Of a DNA stretch of 64,000 bases, positions 1-9,104 are shown one piece after another. The DNA lies in the NCBI GenBank assembly GCA_033765345.1, contig JANRIC010000033.1, forward strand, positions 1-64,000, given 5' to 3'. Numbering within the stretch: the stretch's first letter is position 1; each line of letters begins with the position of its first letter. The notes under the pieces are model-generated. The model had not been told where the DNA came from. It saw only the letters and a list, made by a program, of their open reading frames with translations, and did not search any database. Position numbers and translations under genes: made by a program. This DNA is from JANRIC01 sp033765345 (GTDB lineage: Bacteria > Bacteroidota > Bacteroidia > Cytophagales > Microscillaceae).

Positions 1-1
1 T

Positions 2-67
2 TTCTTGTTGGAAAAAGAAACGATATTGCATCCCATTGAGAATCGGACAGTTTTTCAAATTGTGTAG
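2..67 (+). CDS. Possible 3' end of a truncated gene
   Basis: From the window edge, frame 2 is open for 21 codons and stops at TAG (65-67). The end reads like an ordinary protein C-terminus (ETILHPIENRTVFQIV). Nothing in this short stretch identifies a family. The call rests only on plausible amino-acid composition and the absence of a better explanation for these bases, so it may equally be noncoding. The next 90 bases carry no recognisable feature before the repeat that begins near 150. Confidence 0.3.
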   Translation, partial: FLLEKETILHPIENRTVFQIV

Positions 68-149
68 TCATTATTTTTGGTTTTGGTCAACTCAAAAATA
101 GACCCGATTCTCTAATTTTGAAAATCCCCAACAACTTCTAAGTGGGTAC

Positions 150-280
150 TTCTTAATTCCTTCATTCCTTAATTAATTTAATTCCCTTAATTCCTTCATT
201 CCTTAATTCCTTCATTCCTTCATTCCCTTCATTCCCTTCATTCCCTTCATTCCCTTCATTCCCTTCATTCCCTTCATTAA
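150..280. repeat. Degenerate to perfect 9-bp minisatellite
   Basis: A pyrimidine-rich tandem repeat. From about 218 to 278 it is a perfect array of the 9-mer CATTCCCTT (about 6-7 copies). From about 150 to 217 it consists of shorter, degenerate variants such as TTCCTTCA and TTAATTCC. It abuts the stop codon (282-284) of the minus-strand lipoprotein gene, so it lies in that gene's 3' untranslated region. The gradient from degenerate to perfect units is typical of replication slippage. Confidence 0.85.
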
Positions 281-281
281 T

Positions 282-1103
282 TTAATTCACCTTTATATTT
301 TCATTCACAATTTCAGAGAGTTTTTCGAGCTTTCCGGCGTTCAACAGAGAATCGAGAGCATCTACGGGCTGATCTTTTTCAGCTTTATAATTGACATAAT
401 CTTGAAACAAGATGCCTTTTATTTTTTGAGGATTGATAGCCTCGCGGAAGCGCACTCCGCCTTCGTCGACCTCATAGCTATAGCCGAAATAATCCAGGGT
501 ATTTTTATCTCGATGAAACCAATACACAAATACATCTTCATAGTCTTTACCTCCGCCTTCCTGGGCAAAAGTGACCTTGATTTCGTGGTAGGGCTGTCCT
601 TTGATTTGGGTTTCGCTTAGATATTCGGCTTTGACGGCAGGGTCTCGAAGTTTGAACGGAAGCATTATAAAATACATCACCGAATTGATGGAGTTGCTGT
701 AGCGTTGTTTCCACTCATCACTTAGGGGAGAATCTTTTCCGTTTATTTTTCTTACAAAAGAATTATTATCCATTATATCGTGTATTTCCTGGTCTAGCGT
801 ATCTTTAAAAATGCGCTCATAACGATATAAGCCGCCATTCTGAAAATAGCGATAGTGATAATCTCTGAAATCAAACTCGAACTCGAGGTGGGTGTATTGC
901 TCTCCTCCGTGTGCTTGGATGGAGTTCTCGATGATCTGTTCGGCTTTATTGAGCTGTTTCGGGGTAGCGGTACTATCCTGTATTTGATGAGAAGGAGAGT
1001 TGTTTTGTTGGCATGCATTCAGAATAAGAAAAAAAACGAGAGCAAAAAGAAAGAAAATCTTAAAAGTATAATTCTTTAATAGATTAATTCTAAATTTCAT
1101 CAT
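282..1103 (-). CDS. Bacteroidota lipoprotein, DUF6503-like
   Basis: A 273-residue exported protein. The N-terminus has lysine and arginine residues, a hydrophobic stretch (about residues 14-29) and a lipobox ending LILNAC, so signal peptidase II cleavage before Cys31 and lipid anchoring are expected. After a Ser/Thr/Pro-rich linker, the mature part starts with an AEQIIENSIQAHGG segment followed by an EFDFRDYHYRYF strand. That pattern resembles the uncharacterised lipoprotein family DUF6503. The family has no assigned biochemical function, and none is proposed here. The gene stands alone, transcribed divergently from the FabH-like gene with about 275 bp between the starts. Either of the first two Met codons could be the start. 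The family assignment is from memory of its motif and is moderately secure; the lipoprotein call is firm. Confidence 0.75.
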   Translation of the reverse strand: MMKFRINLLKNYTFKIFFLFALVFFLILNACQQNNSPSHQIQDSTATPKQLNKAEQIIENSIQAHGGEQYTHLEFEFDFRDYHYRYFQNGGLYRYERIFKDTLDQEIHDIMDNNSFVRKINGKDSPLSDEWKQRYSNSINSVMYFIMLPFKLRDPAVKAEYLSETQIKGQPYHEIKVTFAQEGGGKDYEDVFVYWFHRDKNTLDYFGYSYEVDEGGVRFREAINPQKIKGILFQDYVNYKAEKDQPVDALDSLLNAGKLEKLSEIVNENIKVN

Positions 1104-1378
1104 GAAGTCAATATTAATTTGTGCTACAAATTAGAGGATTGAAGTTATATTTTAAATTTTTGCCGAATATTTAATATTTCTTTAACATTTTACTCGATGC
1201 TCAAGAACCCAATACAAGTAACTGAAAAACAATACCTTGTACATATTTTTTTTTAGCAGGTGATTTTATTGTATGCAAATCCTAAAAAAAGTGTAATTTA
1301 CAATAGCAACCGATATACAAACCTATTTTAAATCACAGGGCTTTGTTTTATTTTTGTTCCTTAGAAAAATACAAAAGA

Positions 1379-2326
1379 ATGATGTACATTAATCGGGTAT
1401 CCAGTTACATCCCTGAGATGGTGGTACCCAATTCACACTTTAATCAGTTAAACGGGCTTTCCGAAGAGTGGATTTTATCCCGCACAGGCATTCGTGAACG
1501 TAGAAAAGTACAGAGCCACGAGAATACCAACACCATGGTGATTCAGGCGATTAAGGCAGCTGAGCCTTCTCGTCCTTTTCCATTTGATGAAATAGATCTG
1601 ATTGTAGGTGCCACTTACACCCCCTATGATACCATTCACTCCCTGGCTCACGCTGCTCAGAATTACCTGGGAATCAGCGACATACCTGTATTATCAATTT
1701 CCACTGCCTGTTCTTCATTTGTCAATGCCATGGAGGTTGTAGAGGGATATTTTGCTATGGGCAAGGCGCATAAGGCATTGGTTCTAGTAGCCGACCATAA
1801 TACAGCATACAGCGATGAACGCGATACTGTAGGAGGGCATCTTTGGGGAGATGGTGCTTCGGCAATATTTGTATCTAAAGAAAAACTATCCGAAACCGAT
1901 TTTACAGTCAGGGATATTATCACAGGAGGCGCAGGAAACATAGGTAAAGCCGAGGATGGAGTGGTACTTCGCCCTGCTAATGAAGGTTTTAGGATGAATC
2001 ACGGGCGAGATGTTTTTCAATATGCTTGTCAATATATGAGTAAAGTAACCCAGGATATTTTAGAAAAAAATAATTATAGCTTGGATGATTTGGCATATTT
2101 TATTCCACATCAGGCCAATTTAAGAATTACCAAAAATGTAGCACAAACTCTAGGGCTAAGTACCGACAGGGCTTTATCCAATATCGAGTATCTTGGGAAT
2201 ACTGGCTGTGCAGGTTGCTCCATTGCTTTGTATGAAAATCAACACCGGTATAAAAAAGGTGATCTGATTGTTGTGACGGTTTTTGGAGGCGGGTACTCTT
2301 ATGGGGCTATGTTGTTGGAATGTTGA
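1379..2326 (+). CDS. FabH-like 3-oxoacyl-ACP synthase III
   Basis: A 315-residue ketoacyl-ACP synthase III family protein that would condense an acyl-CoA starter with malonyl-ACP. The catalytic triad is visible at the classical spacing: Cys111 in STACSSF, His244 in IPHQANLRI and Asn274 in LGNTGCAG, almost the same numbering as E. coli FabH (112/244/274). The open frame reaches back to a TTG at 1343, but ATG 1379 (or 1382) gives the normal family N-terminus MYINRVSSYIPE, so I chose it. It is not beside plsX, rpmF or fabD, so it is probably an accessory FabH for a particular starter unit (branched-chain, or an aryl polyene-like pigment) rather than the main housekeeping copy; that is inference. 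Its stop codon (2324-2326) lies inside the first degenerate DnaA box of the downstream putative origin. Confidence 0.88.
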   Translation: MMYINRVSSYIPEMVVPNSHFNQLNGLSEEWILSRTGIRERRKVQSHENTNTMVIQAIKAAEPSRPFPFDEIDLIVGATYTPYDTIHSLAHAAQNYLGISDIPVLSISTACSSFVNAMEVVEGYFAMGKAHKALVLVADHNTAYSDERDTVGGHLWGDGASAIFVSKEKLSETDFTVRDIITGGAGNIGKAEDGVVLRPANEGFRMNHGRDVFQYACQYMSKVTQDILEKNNYSLDDLAYFIPHQANLRITKNVAQTLGLSTDRALSNIEYLGNTGCAGCSIALYENQHRYKKGDLIVVTVFGGGYSYGAMLLEC

Positions 2327-2465
2327 TAAGCGGTGGAAAACTTGTGGATAAGCCTTTTGGGCATGTGTATATCTCTAAAAAAATGTGGATAACAAGGCTA
2401 ATAATGTGGATAAACTGTGGATAAGTCCTTAAACAACAAAAAAACACACATGAATATGTGGATAA
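2321..2465. other. oriC: Putative chromosomal replication origin (DnaA-box cluster)
   Basis: Five perfect DnaA boxes (TGTGGATAA, the reverse complement of TTATCCACA) lie at 2343-2351, 2384-2392, 2405-2413, 2416-2424 and 2457-2465, all in the same orientation. A one-mismatch box (TGTTGATAA) sits at 2321-2329 and a two-mismatch box (TGTGTATAT) at 2364-2372. Start-to-start spacings are 22, 21, 20, 21, 11 and 41 bp, close to whole helical turns, so DnaA would bind one face of the DNA. An A-rich stretch (2431-2450) lies between the last two boxes and might unwind. Most genes to the right are co-directional with rightward replication, and recF/dciA lie 15 kb away. dnaA itself is not visible in the window. 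The boxes are seen directly; origin function is inferred. Confidence 0.7.
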
Positions 2466-2507
2466 GTGTCTTTTGGCTGTGAATATAGTTTTATAAATAA
2501 CTCTAGC

Positions 2508-3782
2508 ATGACAAGCTCCGAACAAGTTCAAGACTATGAGGTTCAATCACAATTCTCTACCTTTACCGGACTGAGGAGACTTATAGAGAGTGGCGAAACA
2601 GCCCATATAAAACTTGCCCTTCAAATCCTTAGTTCTATGGTAATTCCTTCGGATTTATGGACACTCCTGTTTGGAATTTGGGCTTTTCATCCTGAATCGG
2701 AGGTACAAAAGCAGGCTTTTGATTTGTATGATCGGCATACGTCCATTCATTGGCCACGTAGCTATAGATTTTTTGATAGGTATGATGAGCATGACACTAG
2801 TCTTTTCCTTGAGGAGCTTACATCCAAATATCCTTTGAATGCCAAAGATTTATGTAAAATCTCACTCATACTACATCGAACAGGTGCTAAATTCTGCCTG
2901 GAAAAAGCCATATTACCCGCAGAAGAAGTGTTTAGGAAGATTTGTGAGTACGATTCCTTAGATTTAAGTAATTTTCAGCTCAAAACCCTTTCACCTGAAA
3001 TAGGCAAACTCACACACCTGAATACACTCAATCTGAGCAAAAATTTATTTGAGGATATTCCTGATGAGATCGGTTTATTAACCCGGCTTGAATATCTCTA
3101 TATCGACCTCACTCCGCTAAACCCAGTTTCAGAGCAAAAATTAGAGCGGTTTTTCCCAAAAATCTTTGCCCCCAGATGGTTCTCCAAATCTGTGCATTAT
3201 TTTTATGAAGAAGATTACGAAAAAGCACTGGATGCTCTTGACCGAGCTATTAACCTGGATTCTACAAACGCTAATTATTGGAATACCAAAGGCGTGCTTC
3301 TAGGTAGACTTGGAAAGAGTGAAATGGGGCTCGTGTGTTTTCACGAATCCCTCAACATCAATCCTGAAAAAGCCCTCATTTATTCCAATTATGCCAATGC
3401 CCTTCACGAACTTGGGCGCAACCGAGAATCCCTTGAAATAGCACAAAAAGGCATTGATGTACTCGATAAAAATACACAACTGGACAGAGAATGCTACAGA
3501 ATGCTTTACTTCCGAAAAGGACAGGCTTTATTTCATCTGAAAAATATAAAAGAATCCATCCAAGCATACGAAAAAGCCATACAAGCTAACCCCGAAGACG
3601 GCTATTCTTGGTATAATCAAGCTTGTAATTATGCGTATTTGAATGATACCGACCAGGCTATCCAACATATCAAACGAGCAGTCGCATTGGACTCAAGTCT
3701 CAAATCAGAAGCCCTTCAAGACTCCGATTTTTCAGCACTTTTAAATAATCTTGATTTTCAGATGATTATTTTTGAAAAGTAA
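2508..3782 (+). CDS. Leucine-rich repeat and TPR protein
   Basis: A 424-residue protein with no signal peptide, probably cytoplasmic and involved in protein-protein contacts. After an alpha-helical N-terminal half there is a short LRR segment (about residues 145-190, LDLSNFQLKTLSPEIG then LNLSKNLFEDIPDEIG). Next come four or five TPR units (about residues 220-410), recognisable from ALDRAINLDS, SLNINPEKAL, AYEKAIQANPED and HIKRAVALDSS at about 34-residue spacing. The frame is open from a GTG at 2466, but that codon follows directly on the last DnaA box; ATG 2508 is the better start. No enzymatic domain is seen and no partner can be named. It is the first gene on the right of the putative origin. 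The architecture call is firm, the function unknown. Confidence 0.8.
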   Translation: MTSSEQVQDYEVQSQFSTFTGLRRLIESGETAHIKLALQILSSMVIPSDLWTLLFGIWAFHPESEVQKQAFDLYDRHTSIHWPRSYRFFDRYDEHDTSLFLEELTSKYPLNAKDLCKISLILHRTGAKFCLEKAILPAEEVFRKICEYDSLDLSNFQLKTLSPEIGKLTHLNTLNLSKNLFEDIPDEIGLLTRLEYLYIDLTPLNPVSEQKLERFFPKIFAPRWFSKSVHYFYEEDYEKALDALDRAINLDSTNANYWNTKGVLLGRLGKSEMGLVCFHESLNINPEKALIYSNYANALHELGRNRESLEIAQKGIDVLDKNTQLDRECYRMLYFRKGQALFHLKNIKESIQAYEKAIQANPEDGYSWYNQACNYAYLNDTDQAIQHIKRAVALDSSLKSEALQDSDFSALLNNLDFQMIIFEK

Positions 3783-4232
3783 TATTTGTGTTAGTTTATG
3801 CAACTTTTCGGGCGAAAAACAAAAAAGATTTTTATATACGAAATTCTGAGAAATAATCATTCATCCAAATATTATATTAAAAAAAATAATGTAAGTTTTT
3901 ATTGCTTTGCATATATTTTTATTTCTATATTTGATAAATAATTCTATAAATGAACCATCCAAGCTATTTAGATATTCTGTGAACCAAATTACTTCTATGA
4001 TATTCAATTCAATGTGATCTCAAGGATTGAATACACAAATCGAGTAAAAATCAATTAACAATTGTGCAGACTCTCTTTGATGTAAGGTTTTTTGAAGATG
4101 TAATATCTACAAAAATCTTTATCATTGGCTATGTCTTGATCAAAACATCATCCAGAAAATAAAATATGGATCGTCATATCCATGTGATATAATCAATTTA
4201 ATGTGAGTTTATTTTACTAAATCAATACAAAA
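3783..4232. other. AT-rich intergenic region, 450 bp
   Basis: This gap has no convincing gene, no RNA gene and no long repeat. It is clearly more AT-rich than its surroundings, particularly 3880-3950. The only candidate signal is the promoter-like site listed at 3902-3933. The remaining 300 bases form a long leader to the sugar dehydrogenase gene in which I see no riboswitch-like structure. Confidence 0.6.
3902..3933 (+). promoter_or_regulatory. Candidate Bacteroidota-type promoter
   Basis: TTG (3902-3904), a 21-bp spacer and TATATTTG (3926-3933) match the Bacteroidota primary sigma consensus TTG-N19-21-TAnnTTTG. It would drive the 4233 gene with a leader of nearly 300 nt. Such matches are not rare in AT-rich DNA, so confidence is low. 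Confidence 0.3.
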
Positions 4233-7200
4233 ATGTTTGCCAAAACAACTTGGACTAAATTTTTATACTTAAGGATAAGGGCTAAAAATGTACACTTATG
4301 GAGGTATTTACTTCTATTATTGAGTAGCGTGTTTTTTATAGGTACTGCATTTGTTCCTGGCTGGTTGAATGCTCCCGGCTTAAACAGCCCCGAAGCAATC
4401 GGTAAGTTTCTCAATGGTAAGTTACCCACAGTGACGCCCCAAGGAGGAGCTATCAGCTGGTCCGTAGTGCCAGCTTTTCCTAATCTAAAATTCAAAGACC
4501 CCTTGGTGATCGTGCCTCATCCCAATCAAAACATCATGTTTGTGGGATCCCGACAAGGTGTAATTCACTATTTTACCCTCTCCCCTACGGTTAATTCCAA
4601 AACTTTATTTGGCGATTTGTCGGATTTGGTGGCTGTGGTCAATGACGGTGGTTTCTTGGGAATGGCTTTTCACCCTGATTTTGGTAAAGCTGGTTCTCCT
4701 AATCGGAATTATGTATATGTATATTATTCTGCCAAAGGCCCGAATGGAGAGACAGGCCCCAATACTTTTTATTATCAAACTTGTTTTGATAACCCCAAAT
4801 ATTATGGAACCTATCTACGCCTTGCAAGGTATGAAGTCTATGACGGTACGCTGACGCTTAATCGTAGCACAGAACAGAGAATGGTAAACCTCCGACTATT
4901 CAATGAAACACACCGCGGTGGAGGAATGACTTTCGGCAAAGACGGGTTTTTATATCTTACCATAGGTGACCAAGCCAGAACCCAAACCGCTCAGGATATT
5001 TCAAGCAATTTTGAGGGAGGTGTCATTCGTATTGATGTAGACAGAAACCCCGCCCGTAGCCACGCCCCCAGACGTAAAATGGGTATCAATGCCGGAACTT
5101 CCGAAGAAATAAGCGGCGTTGGTTATTATGTTCCTAATGACAACCCCTGGCAGGATACAGGAGGTAGTATTTTCGAGGAGTTTTATTCAATTGGCCATCG
5201 TGCCCCTCACCGAATGACTATGGACAAACTCACCGGCGATATGTGGGTCGGGGAAGTCGGTCACGGTAGCCGAGAAGAAATTAACTTTATTCAAAAAGGT
5301 GGAAACGGTGGGTGGCCGCTTTACGAAGGAAACATGACAGGAACTGAAAAACTTTGTAATTCACACCTAATCACACTCAACCGCGGCTTTTATACGCCCC
5401 CTGTCGTAGATTTTTTACGCACCGAAGCCAATGCCATTATAGGAGGTTATGTATACCGAGGTAGTAAATTGCCCAGCATCTACGGTAAATTCATTTGCGG
5501 AGATTATTCTCAAAATAGAATCTTTGCTGTAACCAATGCCACAGGAGGAGGAAGTAAACAGGTACTTACCAACTTCAACCCCGGTAGATTAGCCACCTTC
5601 GGGCAAGACCACGAAGGAGAACTTTATCTGGGAGGCTTGGGAGACAACGTCTCTCTTTACACGCTTCAATCCACAGGTGGTACTCCCGAAGCCCCTTCTT
5701 TATTATCTCAAACTGGTGCTTTCAAAAATCTTAGCACCCTGGAACCCACCGCAGGAGTAATCCCTTATGAAATGGTAGAACCTTTCTGGTCTGACGGAGC
5801 GCAAAAATTCCGGTGGATGGCCATACCTAATGATGGTAGCCATAATACCGCCGATGAAAAAATTACTTTCTCCGAAAACGGCAATTGGGACTTTCCAAAA
5901 GGCGCTGTACTCATCAAACACTTCGAGCTGGGAGGTAAACGCCTGGAAACACGCTTTGAAGTCAAAGGGGATGATGGACAATACTATTTTCTGACATATA
6001 AATGGAATAGCCAAGGTACGGACGCTCAACTGCTGACAGCTTCATTGGACGAAACTTTGCTTGTCAACGGTCAAAATCAGGTTTGGCATTACCCCAGCCG
6101 TAGCGAATGTCAAACCTGCCACCAAAGCTCCGTAGGCTCTGTACTCGGTCCCAAAACCCGCTATTTAAACAAATCCATCACGTATCCCAAAACCGGAGTA
6201 AAATCCAATCAATTGGTCACCCTGAGTTATTTAGGGATACTTAATCAAACAATCAGCGAGGATGATGTGGATGATTTTATCACGCTGGTATCCAAAGATG
6301 ATCCCAACGCATCTCTTGAACTCAAGGCAAGGTCTTATCTGGACGTAAACTGCTCTTATTGTCATCAGCCTGCCACAGGCAATCGAGCAGTTTTTGACGC
6401 ACGTATCACTACTCCACTGAACCAGCAAAACCTTATCAACGGTGCAGTAATTGACCCTCTGGGAATTCAAAATGCAGCGATTATTGCCCCTCAGAGTACT
6501 GCAAGATCAATAATCTATCATCGAATGAATCAGGCAGGAACGAATATCGCCATGCCTACACTAGGCAAAAACAAAGTAGATGCCGCAGGCGTGCTATTAA
6601 TTAGCAATTGGATCAATAGCCTACAACTACCCAATAACATCGCTCTGGAAGCAGAATGTGCCTTGGTTGGCTCTAAATGGAGTATTCAAAACGCATCCAA
6701 TGCCTCGCAAGGTAAATACCTAAGCTCACCCAATCTAGCCAGTCCGGCAGCTGCACCTACAACAAGCGCAGATTATGTCACTTTTACAGCTACTGTAAGT
6801 GCTCCTGGCTCTTATGGCATCTTTGCCCGTACTTGGACTACGAACGACGGCGACGACTCCTTCTGGGTCAGAGTTAATGGCGGAACCTGGTATAACTGGA
6901 ATAAAATTAATTACCCATACGCCATAAACGAGTTTACTTGGAATCAGGCCGGTAACTGGTCATCTGGAAATACTTCCACGCCTTTGACATTCACGCTCAA
7001 TGCCGGAAACAACCAAATTGATTTCGCTTATCGCGAACCTGGTGCCAGATTGGATAAAATCATACTCGTACCTAGCGGAAGCCCAATTCCCACAGGTTTT
7101 GGTGACAACGCTCCCACTTGTGGTGGTACCGTAGAAACGCCCATTACACTTAGTCCGATTGCCAATCAAAGTAATTTGCTCGGCTCTCAAATAAGTCTAC

Positions 7201-8753
7201 ATGTACAGGCGTCCGGTGGCACAGGTGCTTTAAGTTATAGTGCTCAAGGACTTCCTCCCGGCTTGGGTATCCAGGCAGGTTCAGGCCTAATCAGCGGAAC
7301 GATCAGCGGAGTTGCCGGGAATACTTACAATGTAACTGTCACCGTAGATGATTCGGATGCAGATCCGAATGATAAAAAATCTGTTTCTTTTGCCTGGACT
7401 GTCACTGCGCCTGTAAGTTCCGGTCAGGAACTCTGGCTGGAAGCCGAATGTGCTCAGATCGGGGCTAATTGGAACAAAGCCTCCTCCCCAGATGCTTCAA
7501 AGGGAGAATACCTCAACTCGCCTAATCTTACAAGTTTATCGGCTGCGCCTGCTTCTCCCAATGATTACGTAAGCTTTCAGTTTGATATCAGCCAAGCAGG
7601 AACTTACAAAATCTTTGCCCGTACACTCACTACCAACGACAGCAACGACTCCTTCTGGATTCGTGTGGATGGGGGTACCTGGTACAACTGGAATAAAATC
7701 AATAGCCCATACTCTATTACTACTTTTACTTGGAACCAACTGGGCAACTGGACTGGTGCCAACAATGCCGATCCGCTGACCTTTAACCTTGGTGTAGGAA
7801 GTCATCAATTAGATTTTGCGTACCGTGAACCGGGTGCTAAACTGGATAAAATTGCCATAGTGCCTAATAATAATCAGACACCCTCCGGCTTGGGTGGAAA
7901 CAACAGCAACTGCGGCGGTGTAGTCGTACCCAACCATGACATTTGGATGGAAGCTGAATGTGCTACTGTTGGTGCCTTGTGGACACAGGGAACTCAGGTG
8001 AGTGCTTCAAACGGCAAATTCCTGACATCCCCCAACCTAAGCAGTATTCTGACAGTACCTAGCTCTCCAGATGGTTTAGTGACCTTCCAGTTTAATATTG
8101 ATCAGCCCGAAACCTACAAAATCTTTGCCCGCACCTTGACTACCAACGACGGCAATGATTCCTTCTGGATCCGTGTGGATATGGGAGTCTGGTATCTCTG
8201 GAATAAAATCAATTATCCCTTTACACAAACTGATTTTACCTGGAATCAATTAGGCAATTGGACAAGCAGTAGTGGCAACAGTTATACCCCTCTTACCTTT
8301 GATCTGGGAGCAGGAAGCCATACAGTAGATTTTGCTTACAGAGAGCCAGGTTTGAAATTTGACAAAATTCTGATTACCCAAGCCAATACCCCTACTGGTA
8401 TCGGTCAGAATGCAAGCAATTGTAGTGCTGCACGTGGCACCAGGTCTACTAATTTGGTTCAGAATCCTTTGATTGAAGAATCTGTAGAAGTGTATTCGGC
8501 AGAAATCTATCCTAACCCATCGGAAAGAGACGGCTTGTTATCTGTGCGCTTAAAATCCAAAGAAAAACAAAACTACACCCTCCGTCTGGTAAATCTTCAA
8601 GGTGAAACGGTTTTACAAGAAACAAACCTTGAGCAAAAAGAAAATACAGAAAAAATAATAACTTTAAGACTGAAAAATCTCGCTCCAGGACTTTATTTGT
8701 TATTTATTGAAAATAAAAACAAACAAGAAGTCCGCAAATTGATCATTCGTTAA
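4233..8753 (+). CDS. Secreted PQQ-type sugar dehydrogenase/diheme cytochrome/CBM fusion with T9SS tail
   Basis: A 1506-residue multidomain exported protein. A hydrophobic segment (about residues 24-45) serves for export. Residues about 50-480 form a soluble PQQ-dependent sugar dehydrogenase-like beta-propeller (SIGHRAPHRMT, GEVGHGSREEINFI, GGNGGWPLYEG). Residues about 490-800 resemble the SO2930-type diheme cytochrome region, with two haem c motifs, CQTCH at 626-630 and CSYCH at 707-711. Three repeats of about 145 residues follow (about 804-949, 1064-1209, 1235-1381), each with a WNWNKI or LWNKI core and an FAYREPG motif; they look like beta-sandwich carbohydrate-binding modules. An Ig-like putative domain (about 968-1060) separates the first two. 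The last 75 residues (YPNPSERDG, then LAPGLYLLFI) are a T9SS type A sorting domain. Likely role: oxidation of a bound sugar or polysaccharide end at the cell surface, with electrons passed to the fused haems. PQQ dependence is inferred from the family. Confidence 0.85.
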   Translation: MFAKTTWTKFLYLRIRAKNVHLWRYLLLLLSSVFFIGTAFVPGWLNAPGLNSPEAIGKFLNGKLPTVTPQGGAISWSVVPAFPNLKFKDPLVIVPHPNQNIMFVGSRQGVIHYFTLSPTVNSKTLFGDLSDLVAVVNDGGFLGMAFHPDFGKAGSPNRNYVYVYYSAKGPNGETGPNTFYYQTCFDNPKYYGTYLRLARYEVYDGTLTLNRSTEQRMVNLRLFNETHRGGGMTFGKDGFLYLTIGDQARTQTAQDISSNFEGGVIRIDVDRNPARSHAPRRKMGINAGTSEEISGVGYYVPNDNPWQDTGGSIFEEFYSIGHRAPHRMTMDKLTGDMWVGEVGHGSREEINFIQKGGNGGWPLYEGNMTGTEKLCNSHLITLNRGFYTPPVVDFLRTEANAIIGGYVYRGSKLPSIYGKFICGDYSQNRIFAVTNATGGGSKQVLTNFNPGRLATFGQDHEGELYLGGLGDNVSLYTLQSTGGTPEAPSLLSQTGAFKNLSTLEPTAGVIPYEMVEPFWSDGAQKFRWMAIPNDGSHNTADEKITFSENGNWDFPKGAVLIKHFELGGKRLETRFEVKGDDGQYYFLTYKWNSQGTDAQLLTASLDETLLVNGQNQVWHYPSRSECQTCHQSSVGSVLGPKTRYLNKSITYPKTGVKSNQLVTLSYLGILNQTISEDDVDDFITLVSKDDPNASLELKARSYLDVNCSYCHQPATGNRAVFDARITTPLNQQNLINGAVIDPLGIQNAAIIAPQSTARSIIYHRMNQAGTNIAMPTLGKNKVDAAGVLLISNWINSLQLPNNIALEAECALVGSKWSIQNASNASQGKYLSSPNLASPAAAPTTSADYVTFTATVSAPGSYGIFARTWTTNDGDDSFWVRVNGGTWYNWNKINYPYAINEFTWNQAGNWSSGNTSTPLTFTLNAGNNQIDFAYREPGARLDKIILVPSGSPIPTGFGDNAPTCGGTVETPITLSPIANQSNLLGSQISLHVQASGGTGALSYSAQGLPPGLGIQAGSGLISGTISGVAGNTYNVTVTVDDSDADPNDKKSVSFAWTVTAPVSSGQELWLEAECAQIGANWNKASSPDASKGEYLNSPNLTSLSAAPASPNDYVSFQFDISQAGTYKIFARTLTTNDSNDSFWIRVDGGTWYNWNKINSPYSITTFTWNQLGNWTGANNADPLTFNLGVGSHQLDFAYREPGAKLDKIAIVPNNNQTPSGLGGNNSNCGGVVVPNHDIWMEAECATVGALWTQGTQVSASNGKFLTSPNLSSILTVPSSPDGLVTFQFNIDQPETYKIFARTLTTNDGNDSFWIRVDMGVWYLWNKINYPFTQTDFTWNQLGNWTSSSGNSYTPLTFDLGAGSHTVDFAYREPGLKFDKILITQANTPTGIGQNASNCSAARGTRSTNLVQNPLIEESVEVYSAEIYPNPSERDGLLSVRLKSKEKQNYTLRLVNLQGETVLQETNLEQKENTEKIITLRLKNLAPGLYLLFIENKNKQEVRKLIIR

Positions 8754-8780
8754 AGTTTGTTTAAGTTATTTCATTCAATA

Positions 8781-8817
8781 AAAAAATCCGTAAAACTCAG
8801 TTTTACGGATTTTTTTT
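8781..8817 (+). terminator. Rho-independent terminator
   Basis: A 16-bp near-perfect stem (8781-8796 pairs with 8800-8815) with a TCA loop is followed by a T-run. It lies 27 bp after the stop of the sugar dehydrogenase gene. The A-rich left arm makes it potentially bidirectional, but there is no converging gene here. Confidence 0.9.
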
Positions 8818-9104
8818 ATAGATAAATCCCTCAACAGATTTAATTATATATACTTTAGAATTCGGATTTTTTGTATTAGGTTTTTTCAAAAAGTTGAGTT
8901 TTACGCCCATCAAAGAGCATCTTATTCTTTACATCTTCCAAAATAATGGTAAAGAAATCCGAAAACCATTTTTATTTTAGTATAATTTTAATTTATCTTG
9001 GATTAGTAACAGCTTATTTTTATAAAATACCAAAAATTCTTATTTTGGTGCAATGTTATTTTACATTTCCTAATCCGTAGAAATATCTTTTAAAAAATAA
9101 ATCT
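8818..9104. other. Intergenic region upstream of the acyl-CoA dehydrogenase
   Basis: Together with the preceding terminator this makes a 351-bp gene-free gap (8754-9104). The part after the terminator is AT-rich and should hold the promoter of the 9105 gene. I could not identify a convincing TTG/TAnnTTTG pair, repeat or RNA structure in it. Confidence 0.5.

Noticed and set aside
2466..2507. GTG start for the TPR/LRR protein
   Set aside because: It would begin directly behind the last DnaA box and add residues without family support; ATG 2508 is preferred.
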